Positions 8,436-15,392 of a stretch of DNA of 64,000 nucleotides are shown in pieces. Positions within the stretch are counted from its first letter, which is position 1, and each line of letters opens with the position of its first letter. The notes under the pieces were generated by a model. The model did not search any database. It was not told where the DNA came from and was given only the letters and a program-made list of their open reading frames with translations. The translations under genes were made by a program, and so were the position numbers. The stretch is from Intestinimonas massiliensis (ex Afouda et al. 2020) (GTDB taxonomy: Bacteria > Bacillota > Clostridia > Oscillospirales > Oscillospiraceae): assembly GCF_001244995.1 (NCBI RefSeq), contig NZ_LN869529.1:785264-849263 (forward strand). Reading direction: 5' to 3'.

Positions 8436-8700
8436 AATGTCTACGGCATAAACCGCCAAGCGGTTTATGCGTGCGGCCACTGCTGCATCATTTCATCAAA
8501 AAGGGCTATAGATAGCCCTTTTGATGAAGTTTAGACATTGCTACAATGCGTCTTTCCTCTGGAGCGCCGGATTGCTCCAGCGGAAGGTGCAAGGTTTTCT
8601 GGCTCATTTGCCACAAAACCTTGCACCTGGAACAAAGCCAATTGGCCTCGAAAGCATGGGGATTCAAGGCTTTCGGCTTTGTTCAGTACGCATTACAATA
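8430..8700 (+). repeat. Palindrome-rich dispersed repeat, copy 1 (long form)
   Basis: A 271-base non-coding element that shares both ends and two hairpins with 56031-56160. Its ends form an imperfect inverted repeat of the pattern TATnnTAATnnnTAC. Five consecutive dyads are visible: 8446-8470 (11 bp, CAA loop), 8492-8528 (17 bp with one bulged A), 8554-8585 (7 bp plus 4 bp), 8585-8628 (14 bp arms) and 8630-8684 (10 bp plus an inner 7 bp). Dyads 2-4 are absent from copy 2. I see no open reading frame of substance. It fills most of the 8327-8753 gap upstream of the DUF951 gene. It could be a MITE-like mobile repeat or a structured leader RNA. Confidence 0.85.
8492..8528 (+). terminator. Terminator-like hairpin inside repeat copy 1
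   Basis: The core GGGCTAT / ATAGCCC is followed by TTTTG, and flanking A and T runs extend the stem to 17 bp with one bulge. Because the arms are A- and T-bordered, it could stop transcription in either direction, including read-through from 8407. Confidence 0.5.
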
Positions 8701-8753
8701 GTAGAAATTGATTCGCGGCGTTGTGACTGAAAACGTGAAAGGGAGGGAGCGGC

Positions 8754-8948
8754 ATGGACGTCCGGGTCGGCGACGTGCTGGAATTGAAAAAGGAGCACCC
8801 CTGCGGCAGTAAGAGCTGGAAGGTCCTGCGGGTCGGCATGGATTTTCGTATGAAGTGCGAGGGCTGCGGCCATGAGCTCATGCTGCCCCGCAGCAAGGTG
8901 GAAAAGAGCATCAAAAAAATCAAACGCCCCGGGGAGGCGGGATCATGA
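8754..8948 (+). CDS. DUF951 family protein
   Basis: A 64-residue protein of the DUF951 family (YyzM-like in Bacillus). It begins MDVRVGDVLELKKEHPCGS and contains HPCGSKSWKVLRVG, then KCEGCGHELMLPRS, a pair of cysteines suggesting a small metal-binding or nucleic-acid-binding fold. Function is unknown; members are widespread in Firmicutes. AAAGGGAGGGA precedes the ATG. The stop codon overlaps the hisC ATG (ATGA arrangement), so the two are translationally coupled. The leader is the palindromic repeat element. Confidence 0.9.
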   Translation: MDVRVGDVLELKKEHPCGSKSWKVLRVGMDFRMKCEGCGHELMLPRSKVEKSIKKIKRPGEAGS

Positions 8949-10012
8949 AGAATTTTTGGAGCAAGCGGATTCGGGATATGGTCCCCTATGTGCCGGGAGA
9001 ACAGCCCAAGGATCGGAAATTTATCAAGCTGAACACCAACGAGAACCCGTATCCGCCGTCCCCGAAGGCGCTGGAGGCCATTCGGGCGGCTGTGGGGGAC
9101 GGCTTGCGCCTCTACCCGGACCCGGAGTGCGCCGAGCTGCGTGACGCCATCGCGGAGTATCACGGCCTCCCGTCCGATATGGTCTTTGCGGGCAACGGCT
9201 CTGACGAGATCCTGGCGTTCTGCTTCCAGGCCTTTTTTGACCCGGACCGCACCATTTTGTTCCCCGACATCACCTATAGTTTTTACCCGGTTTATGCGGC
9301 CTACTTTGGTTTGACCTTCCGGGAGGTGCCTCTGGACGGGGACTTTGGAATGCCGGTGGCCGAGCTGTGCCGCGGCGGCAGCGGAGGCGTGGTGGTGGCC
9401 AACCCCAACGCGCCCACCGGCCGGGCCATCGAGCTGCATGCGCTCCGGGCCATTTTGGAGTCCAACCGGGACTGTGTGGTGCTGGTGGACGAGGCCTATG
9501 TGGACTTTGGGGCCCAGTCGGCGGCCGGGCTGGTGCCGGAGTATGACAACCTGGTGGTGGTCCACACCCTGTCCAAGAGCCGATCCCTGGCGGGCCTGCG
9601 GGTGGGCTATGCGCTGGGCCAGCCCAACCTGACGGCGGCGCTGCGCTGTGTCCGGGACTCCATCAACTCGTATACCGTGGACCGGCTGGCCCAGGCGGGG
9701 GGAGCCGCCGCGATGCGGGACCGGGCCTACTTTGAGGCGACGGCGGCCAAGGTACAGGCCACCCGGGAGCGGACGGCGGCCCGCCTGCGGGAGCTGTGCT
9801 TTACGGTGTACCCCTCCGCCGCCAACTTCATTTTTATCTCCCACCCCGACCGGGCCGCCCGGGCGCTTTTGGCAGGCCTGCGGGAAAAGGGCGTATTGGT
9901 CCGCTGGTTTGACCGGCCCCGCATCGACAATTACCTGCGGGTCTCCATCGGTACCGACGAAGAGATGGATGCCTTCTGCGCCGCCGTGCAGGAGCTGCTG
10001 ACAAAAACCTGA
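8945..10012 (+). CDS. hisC: Histidinol-phosphate aminotransferase
   Basis: Fold-type I PLP aminotransferase that converts imidazole acetol phosphate to histidinol phosphate in histidine synthesis. In its 355 residues, KLNTNENPYPPSP is near residue 29, VVANPNAPTG near 150, VDEAYVDF near 180, and the PLP lysine is K211 in HTLSKSRSLAGLRVG. It is about 18 kb from the main his operon, which lacks a hisC, so this is probably the cell's histidine transaminase; related HisC-like enzymes can also act on aromatic substrates. It overlaps the DUF951 gene by 4 bases. Confidence 0.93.
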   Translation: MKNFWSKRIRDMVPYVPGEQPKDRKFIKLNTNENPYPPSPKALEAIRAAVGDGLRLYPDPECAELRDAIAEYHGLPSDMVFAGNGSDEILAFCFQAFFDPDRTILFPDITYSFYPVYAAYFGLTFREVPLDGDFGMPVAELCRGGSGGVVVANPNAPTGRAIELHALRAILESNRDCVVLVDEAYVDFGAQSAAGLVPEYDNLVVVHTLSKSRSLAGLRVGYALGQPNLTAALRCVRDSINSYTVDRLAQAGGAAAMRDRAYFEATAAKVQATRERTAARLRELCFTVYPSAANFIFISHPDRAARALLAGLREKGVLVRWFDRPRIDNYLRVSIGTDEEMDAFCAAVQELLTKT

Positions 10013-10037
10013 CCGCAGAAAGGAAGGATAAAACCCG

Positions 10038-10910
10038 ATGCGTTATGAAGGCGACATTTACCGGCCGCCCGGCGAGTGGAAAAGCTATTTGCTCCAGACC
10101 ACCATAGGCTGCTCCAACAATACCTGCACCTTCTGCGGGATGTACCTGGATAAAAAATTCCATATCCGGCCCATGGCGGACATCCTGGAGGATATCCGTA
10201 TGGCCAAGGCTTATTACGGCGACGTGGAGCGGGTGTTCCTCTGCGACGGCGATGCCATCATCATGCGGACGCAGGAGCTGCTGACCATTCTGGAGGCGCT
10301 GCATCGCGCCTTCCCCTCGCTCCAGCGGGTGACTACCTACGCCGGACCCCGCAGCACCCTGGCCAAAACGCCGGAGGAGCTGCGGACCCTGCGGGAGGCC
10401 GGGCTCACCCGGGCCTATTTGGGGGTGGAGACCGGCTGCGACGCACTGCTGAAGCAGGTGAAAAAGGGCGTAGACGCCGCACAGATGCTGGAAGCCGGCG
10501 TGCGGCTCCGGGAGGCCGGTATAGATCTGTGGGTGATGGTCATTCTAGGGCTGGCTGGGACGGGAGAGCCCTCCCGCCGCCATATGCTGGACACCGCCGC
10601 CATGATGAACGAGATGAAGCCCCGGCATCTGTCCGCGCTGACTCTGACTCTGGACCCGGGGACTGAGCTCTATCAGGATTACCGGGCGGGGCGGTTTCAC
10701 CCCATCACGCCCCGGGAAAGTCTGCTGGAGGCCAAGCTCCTGCTGGAAAATCTGACGGTGGACCCGCTGCACTTTACCTGCAACCACGCCTCCAATTACC
10801 TGCCGCTGAAGGGTGGACTGCCGGAGGACCGGGACCGATTTCTGGCCATGCTGGATCGGGCGCTGGCCGGGGAACAGGAGCTACGGCCCGAGTGGAGCCG
10901 TGGATTCTGA
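10038..10910 (+). CDS. Radical SAM protein with CX4CX2C cluster motif
   Basis: A 290-residue radical SAM enzyme whose cluster cysteines are spaced C-x4-C-x2-C (GCSNNTCTFCGMY) instead of the usual C-x3-C-x2-C. The TIM-barrel continues with VFLCDGDAI, VTTYAGPRS, AYLGVETGCD and VMVILGLAG. Relatives are often annotated loosely as coproporphyrinogen oxidase or B12-binding radical SAM proteins; no B12 domain is present here and the substrate is unknown. It follows hisC by 25 bases with an AAAGGAAGG ribosome binding site, and is the last gene before a strong terminator at 10941. Confidence 0.88.
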   Translation: MRYEGDIYRPPGEWKSYLLQTTIGCSNNTCTFCGMYLDKKFHIRPMADILEDIRMAKAYYGDVERVFLCDGDAIIMRTQELLTILEALHRAFPSLQRVTTYAGPRSTLAKTPEELRTLREAGLTRAYLGVETGCDALLKQVKKGVDAAQMLEAGVRLREAGIDLWVMVILGLAGTGEPSRRHMLDTAAMMNEMKPRHLSALTLTLDPGTELYQDYRAGRFHPITPRESLLEAKLLLENLTVDPLHFTCNHASNYLPLKGGLPEDRDRFLAMLDRALAGEQELRPEWSRGF

Positions 10911-10940
10911 GCGGGCGGGACTTTGCTGGAATACCCTGGA

Positions 10941-10977
10941 AAGCTGACAAGCACTTGTGCTTGTCAGCTTCTTTTTT
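10941..10977 (+). terminator. Intrinsic terminator after radical SAM gene
   Basis: Fourteen-base-pair perfect stem (10941-10954 with 10957-10970), two-base nominal loop, then CTTTTTTG. Confidence 0.92.
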
Positions 10978-10991
10978 GTACCGGCCCCGGT

Positions 10992-11024
10992 TTGACCTTT
11001 TTTGAGCGGTCGGGCCCGTATAAT
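10992..11024 (+). promoter_or_regulatory. Candidate spoIIG promoter with 21-base spacer
   Basis: TTGACC (10992-10997) and TATAAT (11019-11024) are separated by 21 bases, too far for ordinary sigma-A use. No -35 match lies at 17 bases. The Bacillus subtilis spoIIG promoter is known for a similarly long (22-base) spacer and needs Spo0A~P. I do not see a clear 0A box (TGTCGAA-like) here. Confidence 0.6.
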
Positions 11025-11077
11025 AATACCTGCGTATGATCCCCGGACCGGCTCCGGGTCACGGAGGAGGAGCGGCT

Positions 11078-11932
11078 TTGACCGTCGTATACATAGACGC
11101 GCTGTTTTTACTCAACTTAATCGTCAACTATCTGCTGCTTCTGGCGGCCGCAAAGCTGGCGGGGGAGCCGCTGCGGCGGCTCCGGCTGGCCGCCGGGGCG
11201 GCTCTGGGCGGCCTGTACGCCGCGGCGATCTTTTTCCCGGGCATGGGCTTTCTCACCCACCCCCTGTGCAAGCTGGGGGCGGCGGTGCTGATGCTGCTGA
11301 CCGGGTTCGGCGGCAGCCGCCGGCTGCTGCGGGTGACGCTGGTCTTTTTTGGGCTGTCCTGCGCCTTCGGCGGCGGTATCTTTGCCATCGGCCTGCTGGG
11401 CGGTCAGGGACTTACTCTGCGGAACGGCGTCCTTTACTCGGTGATGGATCTGCGCATTCTGCTGCTGTCCGCGGCGGTGTGCTACGCGGTACTGACCCTG
11501 GTGTTCCGGCGGACGGCCCGCCACGGGCGGCGGGAGGTCTTACCCGCTGTTCTGACTCTGGAGGGACGGCGGGTGGCGGTCAACGCCCTGGTGGATACGG
11601 GCAACACCCTGACCGACCCGGTGACGGGGCGGCCGGTGATGGTGGCCGAGGGGAGTCTCCTGAGCCCTCTGCTGCCCGGGGAGCGGGTTCTGGACGAGAA
11701 GGCCCTGCGGGACCCGGTGGGCACACTGGAGCGCTTGTCCAGAGGGGGGCGGGGCCGGCGGTTTCGCCTGCTGCCCTACCAGGCGGTGGGCGTGGAATGT
11801 GGCATGCTGCTGGCCCTGCGGCTGGACGACGCCAGAGTCGGAGCCGAGGACTACGGCGGCATCTTGGTGGCCTTATCGCCCAATCCGGTGTCGGACGGGG
11901 GCGGCTACAGCGCCCTGATCGGAGAAACCTGA
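11078..11932 (+). CDS. spoIIGA: Sigma-E processing peptidase
   Basis: Membrane aspartic protease that cleaves the pro-sequence from sigma-E in the mother cell after a signal from the forespore. The start is taken as TTG at 11078: GGAGGAGG lies 7 bases upstream and the protein then begins [20 protein letters not shown], the family N-terminus. Five or so hydrophobic helices fill the first 150 residues. The soluble half carries the catalytic motif LVDTGN, with Asp near residue 173. The length of 284 residues is usual. sigE follows after 20 bases. Confidence 0.93.
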   Translation: MTVVYIDALFLLNLIVNYLLLLAAAKLAGEPLRRLRLAAGAALGGLYAAAIFFPGMGFLTHPLCKLGAAVLMLLTGFGGSRRLLRVTLVFFGLSCAFGGGIFAIGLLGGQGLTLRNGVLYSVMDLRILLLSAAVCYAVLTLVFRRTARHGRREVLPAVLTLEGRRVAVNALVDTGNTLTDPVTGRPVMVAEGSLLSPLLPGERVLDEKALRDPVGTLERLSRGGRGRRFRLLPYQAVGVECGMLLALRLDDARVGAEDYGGILVALSPNPVSDGGGYSALIGET

Positions 11933-11952
11933 CAGAAAGTAGAGGGAATGGA

Positions 11953-12675
11953 ATGAAGGGCTGGACGCTGCGCCTGTATGTGCGCGCGCATAGACTACTG
12001 GCCCGGCTGGGCCTGATGCTGCCGGGAAAGATCATGTATATCGGCGGGAGCGATACCCTGCCGCCCCCCCTGACCCGGGATGAGGAGTCGGAGCTCATCG
12101 CCCGGCTGGAGGAGGGGAGCGAGGAGGTCCGCTCCCAGCTCATCGAGCGGAACCTGCGGCTGGTGGTCTATATCGCCCGCCGCTTTGAAAACACCGGCGT
12201 TGGCATCGAGGACCTCATCTCCATCGGCACCATCGGACTCATCAAGGCGGTGGGGACCTACAAGCCGGCCAAGAACATCAAGCTGGCCACCTACGCCTCC
12301 CGCTGCATTGAAAATGAGATCCTCATGCACCTGCGCAAGACCGCCAACCTGAAAAGCGAGGTCTCCTTCGATGAGCCGCTCAACACCGACTGGGACGGCA
12401 ACGAGCTGCTGCTCTCCGATATCCTGGGCACCGAAAACGACCTGGTGATGCGCCCCATCGAGGAGGATGTGGACCGCAAGCTCCTGTCCGACGCACTGGA
12501 AAAGCTCAATGACCGGGAACGGCTCATCATCACCCTGCGTTTCGGGCTGGACGGCCGGCCGGAGCGGACGCAGAAGGAGGTAGCCGACCGGCTGGGGATC
12601 TCTCAGTCCTATATTTCCCGTCTGGAAAAGCGCATCATCTCCCGTCTCAAGCGTGAGATCCTGCGGATGCTGTAA
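11953..12675 (+). CDS. sigE: RNA polymerase sporulation sigma factor E precursor
   Basis: Mother-cell sigma factor of early sporulation. The 240-residue length matches pro-sigma-E. The first ~30 residues ([20 protein letters not shown] and on) form the membrane-associating pro-sequence removed by SpoIIGA. Region 2 is visible at [20 protein letters not shown] and [13 protein letters not shown], and region 4 at [13 protein letters not shown] and the helix-turn-helix [20 protein letters not shown] precedes the ATG. It ends at a bidirectional terminator that separates it from the minus-strand yjbR-type gene. Confidence 0.96.
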   Translation: MKGWTLRLYVRAHRLLARLGLMLPGKIMYIGGSDTLPPPLTRDEESELIARLEEGSEEVRSQLIERNLRLVVYIARRFENTGVGIEDLISIGTIGLIKAVGTYKPAKNIKLATYASRCIENEILMHLRKTANLKSEVSFDEPLNTDWDGNELLLSDILGTENDLVMRPIEEDVDRKLLSDALEKLNDRERLIITLRFGLDGRPERTQKEVADRLGISQSYISRLEKRIISRLKREILRML

Positions 12676-12713
12676 AAAACGGAAGGCGCCGAAAACCGGC
12701 GCCTTCCGTTTTT
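12675..12713. terminator. Bidirectional terminator after sigE
   Basis: Sixteen-base-pair stem (12675-12690 with 12698-12713) with A-run and T-run flanks. It serves sigE and the convergent yjbR-type gene. Confidence 0.92.
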
Positions 12714-12719
12714 GGCCGC

Positions 12720-13103
12720 TCAGGGGATCAGGCCCAGTTCCCGCCGGACGGTTTTGGTCAGCTTGGCCGTTACCAGCGCGTAGGACATGTCGCACATGTC
12801 CCGCAGGATCTGGTCAGGGACCTGTCCGTCCAGATAGACGGAGTTCCAGGTCTTCTTGTGGGAGTAAAAGCCGGGCACCACATCGGGGTACTGCGCCCGA
12901 AAGGCCTCGGCCAGACGGGGGTCACATTTCAGGATAATCATGGTGCGCCCCGCATGGAGCTTGTGCTCCGCGCCGGGGGTGCAGACCGCCGCAAACATCC
13001 TGCCCCGGACCAGATAGCGCTGCCACTGCCACTCCAGCTTATAGTCCTGCTCCGCGCCGGGCCGGTCCATCAGGTAGCCATCCAGCCATGGATAGCGATT
13101 CAT
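12720..13103 (-). CDS. MmcQ/YjbR family protein
   Basis: A 127-residue protein of the MmcQ/YjbR fold, a small double-wing-like domain often described as DNA-binding. Typical motifs are WLDGYLMDRPGAEQDYKLEW, FAAVCTP, LKCDPRLAEAFR, VVPGFYSHKKTWNSVYLDG and MCDMSYALV. The start is the ATG at 13103, preceded by GGGAGG; the GTG/ATG five codons upstream lies inside that site. It interrupts the sigE-sigG pair on the opposite strand and has its own promoter (13131-13159). Its role is unknown. Confidence 0.87.
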   Translation of the reverse strand: MNRYPWLDGYLMDRPGAEQDYKLEWQWQRYLVRGRMFAAVCTPGAEHKLHAGRTMIILKCDPRLAEAFRAQYPDVVPGFYSHKKTWNSVYLDGQVPDQILRDMCDMSYALVTAKLTKTVRRELGLIP

Positions 13104-13130
13104 TCCGCCACCTCCCATAATCGTACAAAC

Positions 13131-13159
13131 ATTCTATCACGGGGCATCAAGCTTGTCCA
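13131..13159 (-). promoter_or_regulatory. Sigma-A promoter of yjbR-type gene
   Basis: On the minus strand: TGGACA (13154-13159), 17-base spacer, TAGAAT (13131-13136). Confidence 0.7.
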
Positions 13160-13217
13160 GGGAAAGAAGTCCATCGAAAACCGTCCTACGATAAAAAATA
13201 TACCCGCCGCCCAGACC

Positions 13218-13246
13218 GTATGAATCGCACCTCTCAGGAAAAAATA
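13218..13246 (+). promoter_or_regulatory. Possible sigma-F/sigma-G promoter of sigG
   Basis: GTATG (13218-13222) and GGAAAAAATA (13237-13246) fit the Bacillus GYATA and GGnnAnAnTR elements, but the spacing is 14 rather than about 15-16 bases. Position and known sigG regulation support it; the sequence alone is weak. Confidence 0.35.
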
Positions 13247-13277
13247 CGGATATCAAAGCACGGGAGGGAGATCCAAA

Positions 13278-14048
13278 GTGCAGGGCAAGGTGGAGATTTG
13301 CGGCGTCAATACAGCCAAGCTGAAGGTGTTGAAAAATGAAGAGACGGCGGAGCTGCTGAAAAGGACCAAGCAGGGCGACATGAAGGCGCGGGAAGAGCTG
13401 ATCGCCGGGAACCTCCGGCTGGTGCTGTCGGTCATCCAGAAGTTCACCAACCGGGGGGAGAACGTGGACGACCTGTTCCAGGTGGGGTGCATCGGCCTCA
13501 TCAAGGCCATCGACAATTTTAATGTGGACCTGGATGTGCGCTTCTCCACCTACGGTGTGCCCATGATCATCGGGGAGATCCGGCGCTACCTGCGGGACAA
13601 CAGCTCGCTGCGGGTCTCCCGCTCCATGCGGGACACGGCCTATAAGGTCCTTCAGGCCAAGGAGAGGTATATCAGCGAGCACCAGAAGGAGCCCACCATC
13701 GAGGAGATCGCCCAGATGCTGGAGATCAAGCGGGAGGAGGTGGTCTTTGCCCTGGACGCCATCGTGGACCCGGTCTCCCTCTATGAGCCGGTCTACTCCG
13801 ACGGAGGCGACACCATCTGTGTCATGGACCAGGTGAGAGACAGCAAGAACACCGACGAGAGCTGGCTGGAGCAGATTGCGCTGAAGGAGGCCATTTCCCA
13901 CCTCTCAGAGCGGGAGCGCCACATTTTAAACCTCCGCTTTTTTGAGGGCAAGACTCAGATGGAGGTGTCGGCGGAGGTGGGGATCTCCCAGGCTCAGGTG
14001 TCCCGGTTGGAGAAAAACGCCATCAATCAGATCAAAAAGAACCTGTGA
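13278..14048 (+). CDS. sigG: RNA polymerase forespore sigma factor G
   Basis: Late forespore sigma factor. The 256-residue protein begins MQGKVEICGVNTAKLKVL, the sigma-G-specific N-terminus that distinguishes it from sigma-F. Region 2 (NLRLVLSVIQKFTNRGENVDDLFQVG), region 3 (RSMRDTAYKVLQAKE) and region 4 helix-turn-helix (VGISQAQVSRLEKNA) are intact. GGGAGGGAGA precedes the ATG. In many Firmicutes it lies directly after sigE; here a yjbR-type gene on the other strand intervenes. A short GC hairpin follows at 14053. Confidence 0.96.
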   Translation: MQGKVEICGVNTAKLKVLKNEETAELLKRTKQGDMKAREELIAGNLRLVLSVIQKFTNRGENVDDLFQVGCIGLIKAIDNFNVDLDVRFSTYGVPMIIGEIRRYLRDNSSLRVSRSMRDTAYKVLQAKERYISEHQKEPTIEEIAQMLEIKREEVVFALDAIVDPVSLYEPVYSDGGDTICVMDQVRDSKNTDESWLEQIALKEAISHLSERERHILNLRFFEGKTQMEVSAEVGISQAQVSRLEKNAINQIKKNL

Positions 14049-14052
14049 ATGC

Positions 14053-14074
14053 AGCCGCCCGCCGGGCGGCTTTA
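14053..14074 (+). terminator. Weak terminator after sigG
   Basis: Eight-base-pair GC stem (14053-14060 with 14064-14071), GCC loop, short TTT tail. Confidence 0.45.
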
Positions 14075-14099
14075 CATATTTGTGGGGAAATCGTATACT
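14071..14099 (+). promoter_or_regulatory. Sigma-A promoter before truncated flavodoxin-like gene
   Basis: TTTACA (14071-14076), 17-base spacer, TATACT (14094-14099). Confidence 0.65.
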
Positions 14100-14130
14100 G
14101 GGGAAAAAGCGGAGAAGAGGTGAGGGGGAC

Positions 14131-14454
14131 ATGCTGTGGTATTTTTCTCCTACCGGTACCGGCAGATGGGTGGCCAAGGGGCTGGAAAGGGCATTTCCCG
14201 GGCTGGAGACCGCCGATCTGACGCAGCCGGCGGCGCGGGCAGTGCCGCCGGAGATCCCTTCCGGGGAGCTGTTCACACTGCTCTTTCCGGTGCATGGACA
14301 CCGTCTGCCAGGACCGCTGCGGTGCTGGCTGGGGCGGCTGCCGGAGACCGTAATTCATCAGATATTGTCCCTCCAGCCGCCAGCGGGACTGCAAGACAGG
14401 AATCATAAGGGCGCCTCCTTTCAGTATATCCATTGCCGGGGGTCCAGACCATAG
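14131..14454 (+). pseudogene. Truncated flavodoxin-domain (EFR1-like) gene
   Basis: The first ~70 residues look like the flavodoxin domain of EFR1-type ferredoxin/flavodoxin proteins: MLWYFSPTGTGRWVAKGLER (phosphate loop SPTGTGRWVA) followed by FTLLFPVHGHRLPGPL. From about base 14345 (after GRLPE) the frame continues in unrelated sequence that is antisense to the 5' end of a second small gene, and stops at 107 codons. EFR1 proteins are usually about 250 residues with two ferredoxin motifs, both missing here. Promoter and GAGGTGAGGGGG ribosome binding site are intact, so a fragment may still be made. Confidence 0.65.
14345..14406 (-). pseudogene. 5' fragment of a small minus-strand gene
   Basis: An ATG at 14406 has a perfect AAAGGAGG 7 bases upstream, placed directly after the stop of the YiiX-like gene, which suggests a coupled downstream cistron. 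The first ~20 codons (MIPVLQSRWRLEGQYLMNYG) read like a real N-terminus. After about 14345 the frame runs antisense through the flavodoxin fragment as Arg/Pro-rich nonsense to a stop at 14032. The 3' part of the gene appears to be deleted. Confidence 0.45.
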
Positions 14455-15302
14455 AGCTGCACCACCTCGAACAGGGGAGAGCGGGCCAGGTCGTCCACCG
14501 TCACCAACCGTCCGCCGTCGGCGTCCACATCGTAGCTGAACTGCTGGAAGGCGTACCAGATCAAGTGGGCGCATTGCACCCCGAAGCCGGGAAGGCCGGG
14601 GTCGGGCGCCTTCGGCCCTAACAGACCGCTGAACAGGCGGTAGGGGACACCCTCCAGGTGCTCCAGCGCCCAGGTGGTCAGTTCAGACTGGAGTTCCGGC
14701 GACCTCTCCCGCAGGCGCAGGACCAGATAGTTGGAGTAGGACCGCCAGTGTCCGAGGTTGGTCACCGCGGCATCGCTGCCGATGACCACGGCCTCCAGCA
14801 CCTTCTGCCCGGCTGCATCGACGACCAGACCGGCGTGGCCATGGCGCCAGCCCATGGAGTGGGTGGCATAGGTCAAAAGCACGTCGCCGTCCTCCAGCGT
14901 GGGCATTGGAGGGCCCCAGACCGGCTGGCCGTTTTCGTCCGGGGCCAGACGGTCTTCACGGACGAGCAGGCCGAAGAGCTCGGCGCAGACGGTGGCCGGC
15001 GCGGCAAAGAACTGCCGCTGGATGGCCAGAACCTGCTCCCGGCCCTGAGCCCCCTGGGCCAGCAGGGCGTCGATGGCGGGCGTCCCCAGGCCGGTCTGTA
15101 AAAACAGTGTGTCGTAATCGGCGGCGGAGAGCTGTTCCTGTGCCAGAAGCGCCGTCAGGTCCTCCATGGGGTAATCGGGCGTGAATACGGGGTTCCGATG
15201 GGCAAACAGGGTCTGAGCGCCCCAGAGCAGCAGGAACAGAATCAGCAGGACCGCCGCGGTGATGCGAAACAGCCGGGCTCCGGTCCGGGAAAAATCTTTC
15301 AA
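14421..15302 (-). CDS. YiiX/YebB-like (NlpC/P60-related) cysteine hydrolase, membrane-anchored
   Basis: An N-terminal membrane helix (LFRITAAVLLILFLLLWGA) is followed by an outward-facing domain. The C-terminal domain fits the permuted papain-like YiiX/YebB family: GDVLLTYATHSMGWRHGHAG with the histidine, LEAVVIGSDAAV, and the nucleophile region QCAHLIWYAF, then DVDADGGRLVTVDDLARS. The start is taken as TTG at 15302: GAGGTG lies 6 bases upstream, and the longer frame's ATG at 15362 overlaps the -10 box. Substrate is unknown; relatives cut peptide or acyl bonds in the envelope. Confidence 0.75.
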   Translation of the reverse strand: MKDFSRTGARLFRITAAVLLILFLLLWGAQTLFAHRNPVFTPDYPMEDLTALLAQEQLSAADYDTLFLQTGLGTPAIDALLAQGAQGREQVLAIQRQFFAAPATVCAELFGLLVREDRLAPDENGQPVWGPPMPTLEDGDVLLTYATHSMGWRHGHAGLVVDAAGQKVLEAVVIGSDAAVTNLGHWRSYSNYLVLRLRERSPELQSELTTWALEHLEGVPYRLFSGLLGPKAPDPGLPGFGVQCAHLIWYAFQQFSYDVDADGGRLVTVDDLARSPLFEVVQLYGLDPRQWIY

Positions 15303-15342
15303 ACGGTACACCTCATAGTACAAGCGGAAGGGGTCATAGACT

Positions 15343-15360
15343 GTGTATATGATTATACAC
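15343..15360. promoter_or_regulatory. Palindrome in divergent promoter region
   Basis: Perfect 7-base inverted repeat GTGTATA-TGAT-TATACAC midway between the divergent YiiX-like and YmxH-like genes. It covers the minus-strand -10 box, so it could be an operator. Confidence 0.5.
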
Positions 15361-15380
15361 AAAACGAACCGCTTTGAAAA
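15352..15380 (-). promoter_or_regulatory. Promoter of YiiX-like gene
   Basis: On the minus strand: TTTTCA (15375-15380), 17-base spacer, TATAAT (15352-15357). Confidence 0.6.
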
Positions 15381-15392
15381 TGGGGTGTCAGT

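Noticed and set aside
8430-8700. CRISPR array or REP cluster
   Set aside because: The dyads differ from one another in sequence and spacing, so there are no direct repeats with regular spacers.
11002-11950. In-frame upstream extension of sigE overlapping spoIIGA
   Set aside because: The extension is Gly/Ala/Arg-rich nonsense in a shifted frame of spoIIGA; the ribosome binding site and family N-terminus place the start at 11953.
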